A stretch of DNA of 54,120 nucleotides from an uncultured Clostridia bacterium (GTDB taxonomy: Bacteria; Bacillota; Clostridia; Lachnospirales; Lachnospiraceae): the NCBI GenBank assembly GCA_947643415.1, contig CANRWA010000024.1:1-54120 (forward strand), given 5' to 3'. The notes under the pieces were generated by a model, which had not been told where the DNA came from, ran no database searches, and was given only the letters and a program-made list of their open reading frames with translations. Of this stretch, positions 9,263 to 18,679 are shown one piece after another; the stretch's first letter is position 1, and the number at the start of each line of letters is the position of its first letter. Both the position numbers and the translations under genes were made by a program.

Positions 9263-10318
9263 TCAACCGGATACACTCTTTTTCTTCCTGGCGATAACGA
9301 CACTCTGTACCAGTAAGAACAGGCAGAGCATTGCTGCTCTTGTAATACCCGTCCACCATGCCTCATCCAGTCCAGCAGAAGACACGATGTTCTGGATCGT
9401 ACCCAGAGACATTACACCAAAGAGAGTCCCTATGATATTACCGACACCACCTGTCAACATAGTTCCACCGATGATCGAAGAAGCAATGGCATCCATCTCT
9501 GCTCCCATAGCATTTGCCACTGAGCCAGAGCCGACATGCAGGAAATAAACATAGCCGCCGATTCCTGCCAACAGGCCACACAGTACATGAGAGATGAACT
9601 TTGTCCTCTTTACATTGATACCAAGCATCATCGCACTCTGGTAATTTCCGCCCACTGCATAGAAAGAACGTCCTAATTTCGTCCAACGGAGCAGACAGAA
9701 CATTAGGACCACCACAAGGAGGGCAACAACTACGCCAATCTCCACATAGGCATCAATGTACACACCTCTCCTGTTGAGAGAACCAAGTCCTGGTACGATG
9801 ACACGAGTCATCTTTATTTTATTAAATGCCTCATTCGCTACGTTAAAAGGTTCTGTATTTACAATGGTTGTAAGCCCTCTGGCAAAAAACATGCCCGCCA
9901 GGGTGACGATAAAGGGCTGGATGTCCAGATAGGCAACCAGAAATCCCTGAAACAGCCCGAAAGCAAGACCGATGGCAAGAGCAATGATCAGCGACAAAAA
10001 TACATTGCCACCCATCTTATCCAGATATACTGCACAGCACATGCTGATCAGGGCGGTCACACCGCCTACTGAAATATCGATCCCTCCGGTGATCATAACA
10101 AGACTCAATCCACAGGACAGGATGATCAGGGCCGCATTGTTATTGAGTATATCCAAAAATGCCTGTGGTTTCAGAAATCCGCCTCCCTGAAATACCACTG
10201 CCCCGATATACATTAAGAAAAATACTATGATTGTAATCGCAAGAAGCAGGTTCGTATCGGTAAGATTTCTTATTTTATATACCAGACTGCCAATTACCGA
10301 TGTTTTTTTATCTGACAT
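9263..10318 (-). CDS. Sugar ABC transporter permease, YjfF-like
   Basis: This is an inner-membrane permease of the BPD_transp_2 (RbsC-like) family with about eight to ten hydrophobic helices. Family motifs include GIDISVGGVTAL, AGMFFARGLT, MLGINVKRTKF and GGTMLTGGVGNIIGT. It forms the channel with the other permease, which ends one base before its start. The ATG at 10318 is preferred, with GGGGG 9 nt upstream; a TTG at 10327 is also in frame. In the YtfQRT-YjfF arrangement this gene corresponds to the YjfF position, so galactofuranose or a related sugar is the natural guess, but specificity is not proven by sequence. Confidence 0.88.
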   Translation of the reverse strand: MSDKKTSVIGSLVYKIRNLTDTNLLLAITIIVFFLMYIGAVVFQGGGFLKPQAFLDILNNNAALIILSCGLSLVMITGGIDISVGGVTALISMCCAVYLDKMGGNVFLSLIIALAIGLAFGLFQGFLVAYLDIQPFIVTLAGMFFARGLTTIVNTEPFNVANEAFNKIKMTRVIVPGLGSLNRRGVYIDAYVEIGVVVALLVVVLMFCLLRWTKLGRSFYAVGGNYQSAMMLGINVKRTKFISHVLCGLLAGIGGYVYFLHVGSGSVANAMGAEMDAIASSIIGGTMLTGGVGNIIGTLFGVMSLGTIQNIVSSAGLDEAWWTGITRAAMLCLFLLVQSVVIARKKKSVSG

Positions 10319-10319
10319 A

Positions 10320-11399
10320 TCACGCAACCCCCTTCTTCATGATTTTTTTCGTTAGTCCGGACAGCCATTCCCGAACCTTCGGCGCACTGACAACAACCAG
10401 TATAATGACTACTACCGCCTTATAAGCAGGAAGAGCATCCGACTTGACATTAAATTTGTATAATGTCGTAGACAGGAACTGAATCACATAGGCACCGATA
10501 ACGGAAGCTACCATATTGAACTTTCCGCCGCTCAGTGCATTTCCTCCCAACGCCACAGCAAGGATGGCATCCATCTCTATATCCTTGGCAATAACAGAAT
10601 AGTTTATAGTAGAGAAACGGCTTACCTTAATGAGTCCCACCACAGCCACACATACACCAAGGATAACAAAAGAAAGAATCTTAATCACCATTGGATTCAG
10701 GCCATTTAACCGGGATGAACTCTGGTTAATGCCCACCGCTTCTGTATAGAGCCTCAGATTTGTGAAACGAAGCGCAAGTGCCGTAATTATAATACATATG
10801 ATGGCAATGAAGAACGGTGTCGGAATGGGAATTCCGGGTATAAATCCGCCATAATAACCAAACGATGTATCTGTCACAATAGGAAGTTCATTATTGTTTA
10901 CCCATGCTGCGATGGAACGCCCTGCTGTGTATAAAATCAATGTGGCAATCATGGGCTGTATCTTGAAAAATGCCACCAGCACACCATTGAAGGCACCACA
11001 GGCCATCGCTACCAGTACACTGACAAGAAAGGCAACGATAAGCGGCGTCTTCATCTCGCCACCGCCCTGTCCGCAAAGTACTCTCAACAAAACACTTCCG
11101 GCAATGGCTACCGTAGCGCCTACACTGATATCCTGACCTCCGCAAGCTGCTGTCACCAGCGTCATCCCGATGGCAAGGATCGCAAGCTCCGATCCACTGT
11201 CGAGGATTGTAATCAAAAAGCCAGACAAAACAGCATTTCCTGCATTATCATTACCCAGCGTAATCTTAAAAAATCCTGGGTCAGCGATAAGGTTAAATAT
11301 CACAAGCACCAACAGGGCAATCAGCGGAATAAAGCACTGGTTTTTCACGATCCTCATAACAATACTAGGATTTTGGGATGTTTTTGTTCCACTATTCAT
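10320..11399 (-). CDS. Sugar ABC transporter permease, YtfT-like
   Basis: This is the second RbsC-family permease (about 359 residues, multiple hydrophobic helices) with the conserved AACGGQDISVGATVAIAG, AVGINQSSSRLNG and VALGGNALSGGKFN segments. The ATG at 11399 follows the ATPase stop directly and is served by GGAGG inside the end of that gene; a GTG at 11411 would lack a ribosome site. It pairs with the YjfF-like permease and the double-domain ATPase upstream. The genes are nearly contiguous, so one operon is certain in practice. Confidence 0.88.
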   Translation of the reverse strand: MNSGTKTSQNPSIVMRIVKNQCFIPLIALLVLVIFNLIADPGFFKITLGNDNAGNAVLSGFLITILDSGSELAILAIGMTLVTAACGGQDISVGATVAIAGSVLLRVLCGQGGGEMKTPLIVAFLVSVLVAMACGAFNGVLVAFFKIQPMIATLILYTAGRSIAAWVNNNELPIVTDTSFGYYGGFIPGIPIPTPFFIAIICIIITALALRFTNLRLYTEAVGINQSSSRLNGLNPMVIKILSFVILGVCVAVVGLIKVSRFSTINYSVIAKDIEMDAILAVALGGNALSGGKFNMVASVIGAYVIQFLSTTLYKFNVKSDALPAYKAVVVIILVVVSAPKVREWLSGLTKKIMKKGVA

Positions 11400-11400
11400 A

Positions 11401-12915
11401 TTATCTGTCACCTCCTGCTATCGTGTTCATCACCTTATTCTGATTCAAATCCTCTCCTGAAAGCTCGCCCACCACTTTTCGGTCTCTCATAACAACAAGA
11501 CGGGAGCAGGTACGGAGCATCTCATCCAGCTCCGAAGAGATAAAGGTCACACTCATTCCCTCGGACGCCAGCTTGAGGACCAACTTCTGTATATCCACCT
11601 TCGTTCCAACATCAATACCCCTTGTAGGTTCATCTAAGATCAGATACTCCGGATGGGTAAAGAGCCAGCGGGCAAGGATAACCTTCTGCTGGTTTCCACC
11701 GGAAAGGGACTTGATGGGAGTATCCGCAGAAGCAGTCTTGATGCTCAGCAGTTTGATGTACTCATCGGCAATCTTATTTGCCTCCGATTTTGAAAAGGGT
11801 TTAAAAAAACCTTTCAACACCTGTTGTGCCAAAATAATATTGTCACGGACAGAAAGATCTCCTACGATGCCATCCACTTTGCGGTCCTCTGGCAGGTAAG
11901 CAATCCCGTTCTTCATGGCATCCAGCGGTTTTGAGATCTTGACCGGCTTCCCATTTTTCTTTACGGTTCCCCCCATTACCCTGTCTGCGCCAAAAACTGC
12001 ACGTACACATTCGCTTCTTCCAGACCCCAGCAGCCCGGTAAATCCATTGACCTCTCCCTTGTCAATGTGGAAATCAAATGGTTTGATGCCTGCATCACTG
12101 ACAAGGCCTTCTGCCTCCAGCACCGGAACAGCCCCGTCTTTTCTCTCATATACCTGTTGTTCATCCTTGATATCTGCCATATCATCCAGCTCTTTTCCTA
12201 GCATCTTAGAAACAAGCTGTACCCTGGGCAGATCCTTGATCTCATATTCCCCTACTAACTGCCCATCACGCATTACCGTGATCCGGTCACACACCTCATA
12301 TACCTGATCCAGGAAATGGGTAACGAATATGATCCCTACCCCCTTCTCCCTCAGATCACGCATCAGTTTAAAGAGCTTTGCCACTTCCTGCTCATCCAGG
12401 GATGAAGTCGGCTCATCCAAGATCAGCACTTTACACTCCATATCCACAGCACGGGCAATAGCGATCATCTGCTGAACCGCAATGGAACAAGTCTCCAGCT
12501 GCTGCGTCGCCTTCGCCGGAATGCTCAGGGATTTCAGGATCTTCTCCGTGTCATTTTTCAGTTTTTTCCAGTTCTGCACCATTCCACTGGTTCTTCCAAT
12601 GAACATGTTCTCTGCCACCGTAAGGTTCGGACAGAGCGTGATCTCCTGATATACAGTACTGATACCCAGTTTCTGTGCATCCTGTGGAGAATGAATGGCA
12701 GCAGCTCCCTCATTTCCATCCAGCCGGATCTCTCCCTCATCCTTTGAGTACACACCTGTCAGCACTTTGATGAGTGTAGATTTCCCTGCTCCATTCTCAC
12801 CCATCAGGGCATGGATCTCTCCTTTCCTCAAGGTGAAATCGACTCCCTGCAAGGCACGGACCCCTGGAAAACTCTTGTGGATGTTGCGCATTTCTAATAC
12901 AATGTTTTCATTCAT
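11401..12915 (-). CDS. Sugar ABC transporter ATP-binding protein, YtfR/MglA-like
   Basis: This cytoplasmic ATPase (about 504 residues) contains two fused nucleotide-binding domains, as in sugar importers of the CUT2 class. The first has Walker A GENGAGKST and Walker B KVLILDEPTSSLD. The second has a degenerate P-loop region (GLLGSGRSE) and a clear signature LSGGNQQKVILARWL with LILDEPTRGIDVG. One degenerate site is normal for this class. The ATG at 12915 is preferred since GGAGGTG lies 9 nt upstream; the ATG at 12933 overlaps that site. It energises import through the two permeases downstream. Confidence 0.92.
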   Translation of the reverse strand: MNENIVLEMRNIHKSFPGVRALQGVDFTLRKGEIHALMGENGAGKSTLIKVLTGVYSKDEGEIRLDGNEGAAAIHSPQDAQKLGISTVYQEITLCPNLTVAENMFIGRTSGMVQNWKKLKNDTEKILKSLSIPAKATQQLETCSIAVQQMIAIARAVDMECKVLILDEPTSSLDEQEVAKLFKLMRDLREKGVGIIFVTHFLDQVYEVCDRITVMRDGQLVGEYEIKDLPRVQLVSKMLGKELDDMADIKDEQQVYERKDGAVPVLEAEGLVSDAGIKPFDFHIDKGEVNGFTGLLGSGRSECVRAVFGADRVMGGTVKKNGKPVKISKPLDAMKNGIAYLPEDRKVDGIVGDLSVRDNIILAQQVLKGFFKPFSKSEANKIADEYIKLLSIKTASADTPIKSLSGGNQQKVILARWLFTHPEYLILDEPTRGIDVGTKVDIQKLVLKLASEGMSVTFISSELDEMLRTCSRLVVMRDRKVVGELSGEDLNQNKVMNTIAGGDR

Positions 12916-12956
12916 TTCCGGGTTCACCTCCATAACTATTATTTATTTTTTTGCAC

Positions 12957-13008
12957 AAAAAGAGCGTAACGCAGACCGTATCGGTGATAAACGCTTGCGC
13001 TACGCTCT
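12957..13008 (-). terminator. Attenuating terminator between binding protein and ATPase
   Basis: Arms at 12961-12973 and 12996-13008 pair over 13 bp with a single G-T position, followed on the minus strand by a short T run. It lies between the first binding-protein gene and the rest of its operon. Such partial terminators commonly keep the binding protein in excess over the membrane parts. Confidence 0.7.
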
Positions 13009-13044
13009 CTCAAACTTCAAGCTAATCTGTTCGTATTAAAAATA

Positions 13045-14103
13045 TTACTTAGAATCAGCTCCAATTCCATATTTCGCAATATCATCCTCTGTGATTGTCT
13101 CAGAATCGAAACCTTTCTCTTCCAGAATGATTGTTTTCTCTGCCAAGGTCTCACCTTTCTCAAGTTTCTGGATTACTTCATCGATGTAAGATGCCTGGAA
13201 TGGATTACACTGTCCATCATAGTTCCATTTCTTCTCAAACACATTTCTTAATGCAAACTTATTGCAGTCAAATCCCATAATGATAACATCCTTGCCAACA
13301 CCATATGATTTATTTGCCTTATCAAGGGCTTTAGTCGCACCGTTTGCCATATCATCATTCTCTGCATAGATGACATTGAATTTCTTTCCAGAATCAATTA
13401 CAGACTGTACGATCTGCTGTGCATTCTCTGCATTCCAGTTTGCAGCCTGCTGTGTTACCAGATTCCATTTAGGATCTGCTTTCACCTGCTTATCTAATGC
13501 TTCTGTACGTCCAATCTGTGCAGCATTTCCCATCTCACCTTGGATATGAATAATATTGTATTCATCCAGATTCTGACTCTTCAGCCAATTAACAGCGGTC
13601 TCGCCTTCTTTTGCCATATCCGACACAATGGATGCCTCATAGAGATCCTCACTCGCCTTAATGGTACGGTCAAAGAGGATCACTCTTGTTCCTGCTGTCT
13701 TGGCATCCTGGAGAATACCATCCCATCCGGCTGTATCTGCCGCAGATAAAAGAAGATAATCTACACCATCATTGATAAATTTCTTCGCTGCTGTGATCTG
13801 CTCATCATTTTTCTTGCTGTAAGCAAAGGATGCATCATAGCCATTCTCTTTTGTAAATTTGTTTTTCAAATCTTCTACATTGGCTGTACGATATCCGGAC
13901 TCGTTCGGATCAAGGTTGATAATGCCAACTTTGATCAGATCTCCGCTGGATCCGCCTTTGGAATCATCTGAAGAACTGCCTGTGTTGTCTGTTGTTGTCT
14001 TGTTGTCACCTGAATTAGTTGTTGTTCCGCTGTCTCCGCCACATCCAACAAGTCCAAATGCCAGACATGCAATAAGCATCATGGAAATAAGTTTCTTTTT
14101 CAT
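13045..14103 (-). CDS. Sugar ABC transporter substrate-binding lipoprotein (first copy)
   Basis: This lipoprotein (352 residues) begins with a typical signal and the lipobox FGLVGC, followed by a Ser/Thr/Asp-rich linker (about 22-55) that tethers the domain to the membrane. The binding domain belongs to the YtfQ/periplasmic-sugar-binding class (DGVDYLLLSAADTAGWDG, IQGEMGNAAQIGRTEA, YAENDDMANGATKALD). It is the first gene of the transporter operon, has an ideal AGGAGG site, and is followed by a terminator-like hairpin that would favour its expression. The ligand is probably a monosaccharide; galactofuranose is only an analogy to YtfQ. Confidence 0.92.
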   Translation of the reverse strand: MKKKLISMMLIACLAFGLVGCGGDSGTTTNSGDNKTTTDNTGSSSDDSKGGSSGDLIKVGIINLDPNESGYRTANVEDLKNKFTKENGYDASFAYSKKNDEQITAAKKFINDGVDYLLLSAADTAGWDGILQDAKTAGTRVILFDRTIKASEDLYEASIVSDMAKEGETAVNWLKSQNLDEYNIIHIQGEMGNAAQIGRTEALDKQVKADPKWNLVTQQAANWNAENAQQIVQSVIDSGKKFNVIYAENDDMANGATKALDKANKSYGVGKDVIIMGFDCNKFALRNVFEKKWNYDGQCNPFQASYIDEVIQKLEKGETLAEKTIILEEKGFDSETITEDDIAKYGIGADSK

Positions 14104-14150
14104 ATCTTAACCTCCTGTATTCTGCATTCCTGCAGTTTTTTATTATGGTT

Positions 14151-14179
14151 ATTATATATAAAAAAAAGCAATATTTCCA
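14151..14179 (-). promoter_or_regulatory. Candidate promoter of the sugar transporter operon
   Basis: On the minus strand, TGGAAA (14174-14179), 17 nt and TATAAT (14151-14156) lie about 48 nt before the binding-protein ATG. The weak -35 would suit a promoter that needs an activator such as the YesN-type regulator encoded upstream. The AT-rich stretch 14180-14260 is the likely place for its operators. Confidence 0.45.
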
Positions 14180-14271
14180 TAAAGATTTTTCGGAAGTGAG
14201 TTCTATTTCTTACGGTTATTTTATTATTTTTTTAGTTTTCGTTAAATATCTTAGGATAAAAGTAGAATATT

Positions 14272-15717
14272 TTACGATTGCTTTGGTATAACCACTTTTA
14301 CCGTGGTTCCCTCCCCATATATACTGTCAATCTCCAGGCCATATGATGGACCATAGTTTAACTGCATCCTCTGGTTCACGTTAAACAGGCCAAAACCAGA
14401 TGGATCACTGGCATCCACCTGTTCTCCGTACATCATGGCACGCACATGTGCCAACCGTTCTGCTGCCATACCGATCCCATCATCCCTGACAAAGAATACA
14501 AGACTGTCCGCTTCTTCCTTACCCATTACACTGATATGCCCCATTCCACGTTTGTTTTTGATGCCATGATACAATGCATTTTCTACTAATGGCTGCAAGG
14601 TAAGCTTTAGAATGGGATGTGGGTAAAGTTTCCGTGGTATCTGTATATCATACTCCAGAATATCCCGGTAACGGAACTGCTGGATCTGCAGATAACTCCG
14701 GATATGCATCTCTTCCTCCTGAAGGGAAATGTAATCCCGCCCTTTGCTGAGGGTTGTGCGGAAAAAATCCGAGAGGGAAGATACCATCTGTACTACCTTC
14801 TCCTTCTCTCCCGCCTCTGCCAGCCAGATGATACTGTCCAGTGTATTATATAAAAAGTGTGGATTGATCTGCGCCTGAAGCACTTTCAGTTCCGTCTGGC
14901 GCAGATTGATCTGTTCCACACGGATATCCTCTACCAACTGCCCAATCTTCTCCACCATCTGGTTAAAGCTAGTATTCAGGACAGCCAGCTCATCATCACT
15001 GTCCTCCTGTGCACGCACAGCAAAATCGCCGCTGCCCGCCTGTTTCGTTGCCTCGGAAAGCCTGTGGATAGGTTCTGTGATCCCCCTCATAATCTTTCTG
15101 CTGAACATAAGGGCACCTGCCAATATGACAGTAAACAGGATAATGCATGTGCGGAGTGCGGTGGACACATCCAGCCGGATTCCCTCCCTCAGCTTCTTCA
15201 GATGAGTAGTCTCAACATAGATGTATTCCTGGATCCGTTCCTGAATGAGTTCCGTCAGCACCCGTATATTCAGATCCAGTCTCTCCATATTCTCATCATA
15301 CTTACCACTGACAAGAGCATCCTTCTCAATCTCCTCCACCCGGTCTTCCAATGTGCTTAAACATTTAAGTATTCCACTGAGCTGGCTTCTGCCATACTCG
15401 GAATCCGTCAGTTGGTACAGCGTCCTGAAATCTTCGCGCGCCCTGTCAATCATCACATGAGGCTGCTGTGTCCCCTTCATCTCCTCTGCCCGCTCCATAT
15501 TTACAATGATGATATACATAGAGTAATCCATATTTTCTTTGAAATTGATACTGTATGTATTTGCCATGGTGATATTATCTGTTATAGCACTGTACCGGTC
15601 AGAAAACCTTCCCAGCAGGATCAGCAGATATACGATCAGTATCGTAAGCGGCACAAGACAGACAAAGGACAATACATAAAGCCGGTTCTGCAGATGTGAT
15701 CTTCTCTTCTTCTTCAT
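14272..15717 (-). CDS. YesM-type sensor histidine kinase
   Basis: This is a membrane sensor kinase (481 residues). A first membrane helix (about 12-35) and a second (about 188-208) enclose an extracellular sensing region of about 150 residues rich in helices. A HAMP linker follows (GSGDFAVRAQEDSDDELAVL). The His_kinase domain has the phospho-acceptor motif LQAQINPHFLYNTLDSI, and the ATPase has NALYHGI and DDGIGM. It is partnered with the AraC-type regulator immediately upstream and is followed by the sugar transporter operon, so it most likely senses sugar, perhaps through a loaded binding protein, and controls that operon. It has an AGGGGTGG ribosome site. Confidence 0.9.
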   Translation of the reverse strand: MKKKRRSHLQNRLYVLSFVCLVPLTILIVYLLILLGRFSDRYSAITDNITMANTYSINFKENMDYSMYIIIVNMERAEEMKGTQQPHVMIDRAREDFRTLYQLTDSEYGRSQLSGILKCLSTLEDRVEEIEKDALVSGKYDENMERLDLNIRVLTELIQERIQEYIYVETTHLKKLREGIRLDVSTALRTCIILFTVILAGALMFSRKIMRGITEPIHRLSEATKQAGSGDFAVRAQEDSDDELAVLNTSFNQMVEKIGQLVEDIRVEQINLRQTELKVLQAQINPHFLYNTLDSIIWLAEAGEKEKVVQMVSSLSDFFRTTLSKGRDYISLQEEEMHIRSYLQIQQFRYRDILEYDIQIPRKLYPHPILKLTLQPLVENALYHGIKNKRGMGHISVMGKEEADSLVFFVRDDGIGMAAERLAHVRAMMYGEQVDASDPSGFGLFNVNQRMQLNYGPSYGLEIDSIYGEGTTVKVVIPKQS

Positions 15718-15769
15718 TTTGTACCACCCCTTTCTGATTGGCGGGTATAGCAGTTTCAGGCACCGTTAG

Positions 15770-17374
15770 TTACACCTGCTGACGAAATTCCCCTGGTGTG
15801 CATTCCTGCGTTTTCTTAAACAAGGAACTGAAATAATGTGCATCCTTATATCCTACTGCATAAGCGATCTCAGATGATTTCATGGAAGTGGTCCGGAGCA
15901 GTTCTTTCGCCCGGTCCATCCGCACAGATGTCAGGTACTCGATAAAAGTCTGCCCTGCCTCCTGGCTGAATATACTGCTAAAATGATTCGGACTCAGATT
16001 CACACTTGCCGCCACAGAATTCAGTGAGATATCCTCATCTTCAAAATGCTGCCGGATATAACTTTTGGCTTCCTTCAGGAGAGAATGGTATTTTTTCTGT
16101 GAGACAGCCTCCCTGAGATCAATGGTAGCCTCCAAAATCTCTTTCAGGTACTTTCTATTGGATTCCACAGAGGAAAAGACTACCGTCATATCCTGGATAT
16201 TGCCACAGCGTTCCACCAGATCCTCAGCATGATAGCCCAGCCCCTCCAGAAGAGCCACTGCCGCAAAATACATATCCATGATCACATACTGGCGAAACAA
16301 AAGGGATTCCATATTCTTTTCCCCAAAACTGGCGAAATATTCATCCACAAAATGAGAAACCTCACTTTTCAGGCCTGTTTTCAGAAACCTCTCTGCCACC
16401 CTTCTGTCCAGTTTTCCCACCTCCAGGGAACTGAGGTCCGGTTCTTCCTTTGTCCCTGACCATTCTGGCAGGTCACCACTCCGTATGATCTGATTATCTT
16501 CCTTGAGATAACGGTAAGCAAAGGCATGTCCTGCCTCCTCATAGCACTGGTTCAGTTCGCTGAGACGCCCCGCCGGTTTTCCAAGACCGCCGAAATACCT
16601 GATCCCATCGTACCCTTTCAGGACTTCCTGAAGGGTATCAATAAATCCCCTCTGTATCTCTTCCAGAGGTTTCTCACCTCTTTCCATCAGGATAAAAGCC
16701 CAACCTTCCATGCCCATTTCTACCATAAAGATTTCTGTGAACGGCATGATCCTCTCCTTGAGTTCACTGATTACTTTATTGTATTTCTCCAGATATTCTT
16801 CTTTGTCCTCTGCCGCAAATATCTGAAAAAGAAGAATGTTATAACGGTTCGCAGCCAAATCTATCCCGATCTCCCTGCCTTCATTCAGAAGGGCAGAAGC
16901 AGGCTTCTGTCCCAGTACAAGCCCCCGGAAAAATTTCTGCCGTGCGATCTGAAGGCTCTCCTTGCGGTCCTGGTCAAAAGTCTCCTGAAATTCCCTTTCT
17001 TCCCTGACAAGTTCTCCCACTTTTCTGACTGTCTCCAGAAGCTTTGCACTGGCAATGGGTTTCAAAAGGTATTCTGTGACCCCGATATCAATCCCCTCTT
17101 TGGCATATTCAAATTCATCATAGCCTGTCAGAATGATGATCTTGATCTTCGGCATCTCCTGCTTCACCAGCCGGCTGAGTTCCAGCCCATCCATAAAGGG
17201 CATCTGGATATCCGTGATCAGGATATCCGGCTTGCTCTTCTGGATCAGCGGATACGCCAGTTCCCCGTCACTTGCCTCTCCCACAAACTCAAATCCCTCC
17301 GCCTCCCAATCAATATTCTGGCGGATCCCTTCCCTCATGATCACTTCATCTTCCACTAAAAATACTTTTATCAT
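15770..17374 (-). CDS. YesN-type response regulator with AraC DNA-binding domain
   Basis: This two-component regulator (534 residues) starts with a receiver domain (about 1-122) carrying the phosphorylatable Asp55 in PDILITDIQMPFMDG and the TEYLLKP segment. A long middle region (about 130-420) matches the usual YesN spacer with no named domain. The C-terminus (about 430-534) is an AraC/XylS pair of helix-turn-helices (SLNSVAASVNLSPNHFSSIF, SSEIAYAVGYKDAHYFSSLF). It forms a pair with the YesM-type kinase 52 bp downstream and should activate the sugar transporter operon. GGAG precedes the ATG. Confidence 0.92.
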   Translation of the reverse strand: MIKVFLVEDEVIMREGIRQNIDWEAEGFEFVGEASDGELAYPLIQKSKPDILITDIQMPFMDGLELSRLVKQEMPKIKIIILTGYDEFEYAKEGIDIGVTEYLLKPIASAKLLETVRKVGELVREEREFQETFDQDRKESLQIARQKFFRGLVLGQKPASALLNEGREIGIDLAANRYNILLFQIFAAEDKEEYLEKYNKVISELKERIMPFTEIFMVEMGMEGWAFILMERGEKPLEEIQRGFIDTLQEVLKGYDGIRYFGGLGKPAGRLSELNQCYEEAGHAFAYRYLKEDNQIIRSGDLPEWSGTKEEPDLSSLEVGKLDRRVAERFLKTGLKSEVSHFVDEYFASFGEKNMESLLFRQYVIMDMYFAAVALLEGLGYHAEDLVERCGNIQDMTVVFSSVESNRKYLKEILEATIDLREAVSQKKYHSLLKEAKSYIRQHFEDEDISLNSVAASVNLSPNHFSSIFSQEAGQTFIEYLTSVRMDRAKELLRTTSMKSSEIAYAVGYKDAHYFSSLFKKTQECTPGEFRQQV

Positions 17375-17447
17375 CTATCACTCCTGCTTTCCAAACTGAC
17401 CTGCCACTCTCAGCGGCATCTCTATATGTGAAATATTAACTTAGATA

Positions 17448-17476
17448 ATTATATCACTTTGGAAAACAAAAATGAA
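17448..17476 (-). promoter_or_regulatory. Weak promoter candidate for the YesN/YesM pair
   Basis: TTCATT (17471-17476), 17 nt and a perfect TATAAT (17448-17453) are present on the minus strand, about 74 nt before the regulator's ATG. The -35 is poor. Confidence 0.3.
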
Positions 17477-17479
17477 TGA

Positions 17480-18679
17480 TTATTTTGGAAACTTCACACA
17501 GATGATGGTTCCCATCCCCTCATCACTTTCCAGTGTGATCACTGCATTATGGACTTGTGCGATATGTTTGACAATGGCAAGACCGAGACCTGTGCCTCCC
17601 GTCTTTTTGGAGCGGCTCTTATCCACACGGTAAAACCGCTGAAATACATTTTTCTGGTGTTTTTTTGGTATTCCGATTCCATCATCCCGGACCATGAGCC
17701 GATCTGTGACAGCGATCCACACATGACCGCCTTTTTTATTATAGCGGACTGCATTATCACACAGATTGTACAATAATTCTTCCAACAGCCCCCGGTCTGC
17801 ATGGATATACAAGGGAGATCCATGCAGGGACAGCGATACATGATGCCTTTTGGCCACCGGTTTCATCATATCCATGCACCGGACAGCCACTTCATATACA
17901 TCTACTGACTCGAAAGAAAGACTTTGCCCAGATGGATCATCCAGTTCTGACAGCCGGAGGATGTCATTGATCAGGGTCAGCAGCCTCTGTGCATTGGCAT
18001 GGATCTCCCCGGCGAAATGCCGCCCTTCTTTTTTGGATGCCATCCCGTTTGCAATGAGTTCAGCATAACCGGATATGGAAGTCAGCGGGGTTTTCAGTTC
18101 ATGACTGACATTGGCAGCAAATTCCTGACGGAGTTTCGCATTTTTCAATGTCTCCTGATGCTGTGAACGGATCCTCTCAAAAAAGAACATAAAAACACCT
18201 GTCAGCAGTACGGCTGTCAGCAAAGTGACGGGCAGTGTCCTTCCATATACTTTCCAGATACTTCCCGCCTCCTTGGCGATACGGATCACGGACCCGTCTT
18301 CTCTCTTCCTGGCATAAAAAAATATACTCTCCCCCATAGTCTGTGACCTTCTGACACAGGAACCCTCACCCTCCCGGACTGCCTGAAGAATCTCCGGCCT
18401 GTCTCCATGATTATTCAGAACCATTTCGTCTGCATAACTGTCATACAGTACAGAACCATGTTCTGAAATCCAGGTGATCCTCAACTCATCCTCCGGATTC
18501 ACAAATTTACTTTCCTTCATCTGCTCCATCACATCCAGTTCTTCCAGGATTTCTGCAAAGGAAGAAAGGCCGCTGAACACTTCTTTCTGAAACAATTGAT
18601 AAGATACGATAGTGGTAAGAAATACCGTGAGAAAAATAGATACTATAATAACAAACACGAATTTGATATTTTTTATCAT
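17480..18679 (-). CDS. PhoR/VanS-type sensor histidine kinase
   Basis: This is a classical two-helix membrane kinase (399 residues): membrane segment about 6-28, extracellular domain about 30-148, second membrane segment about 150-170. The dimerisation domain has the acceptor His in NVSHELKTPLTSISGYAEL. The ATPase carries N-box NLCDNAVRY, DDGIGIP, and GTGLGLAIVKHI. It lacks an obvious HAMP domain. Its start overlaps the stop of the response regulator by 4 nt (ATGA). It is the last gene in the run deoB, MATE, MIF-like, regulator, kinase, so its signal may relate to a compound exported or modified by those proteins; this is inference. Confidence 0.92.
   Translation of the reverse strand: MIKNIKFVFVIIVSIFLTVFLTTIVSYQLFQKEVFSGLSSFAEILEELDVMEQMKESKFVNPEDELRITWISEHGSVLYDSYADEMVLNNHGDRPEILQAVREGEGSCVRRSQTMGESIFFYARKREDGSVIRIAKEAGSIWKVYGRTLPVTLLTAVLLTGVFMFFFERIRSQHQETLKNAKLRQEFAANVSHELKTPLTSISGYAELIANGMASKKEGRHFAGEIHANAQRLLTLINDILRLSELDDPSGQSLSFESVDVYEVAVRCMDMMKPVAKRHHVSLSLHGSPLYIHADRGLLEELLYNLCDNAVRYNKKGGHVWIAVTDRLMVRDDGIGIPKKHQKNVFQRFYRVDKSRSKKTGGTGLGLAIVKHIAQVHNAVITLESDEGMGTIICVKFPK

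Noticed and set aside
16526..17359. Plus-strand frame of 277 codons
   Set aside because: It lies wholly inside the well-supported YesN-type regulator on the minus strand and has no recognisable protein character.
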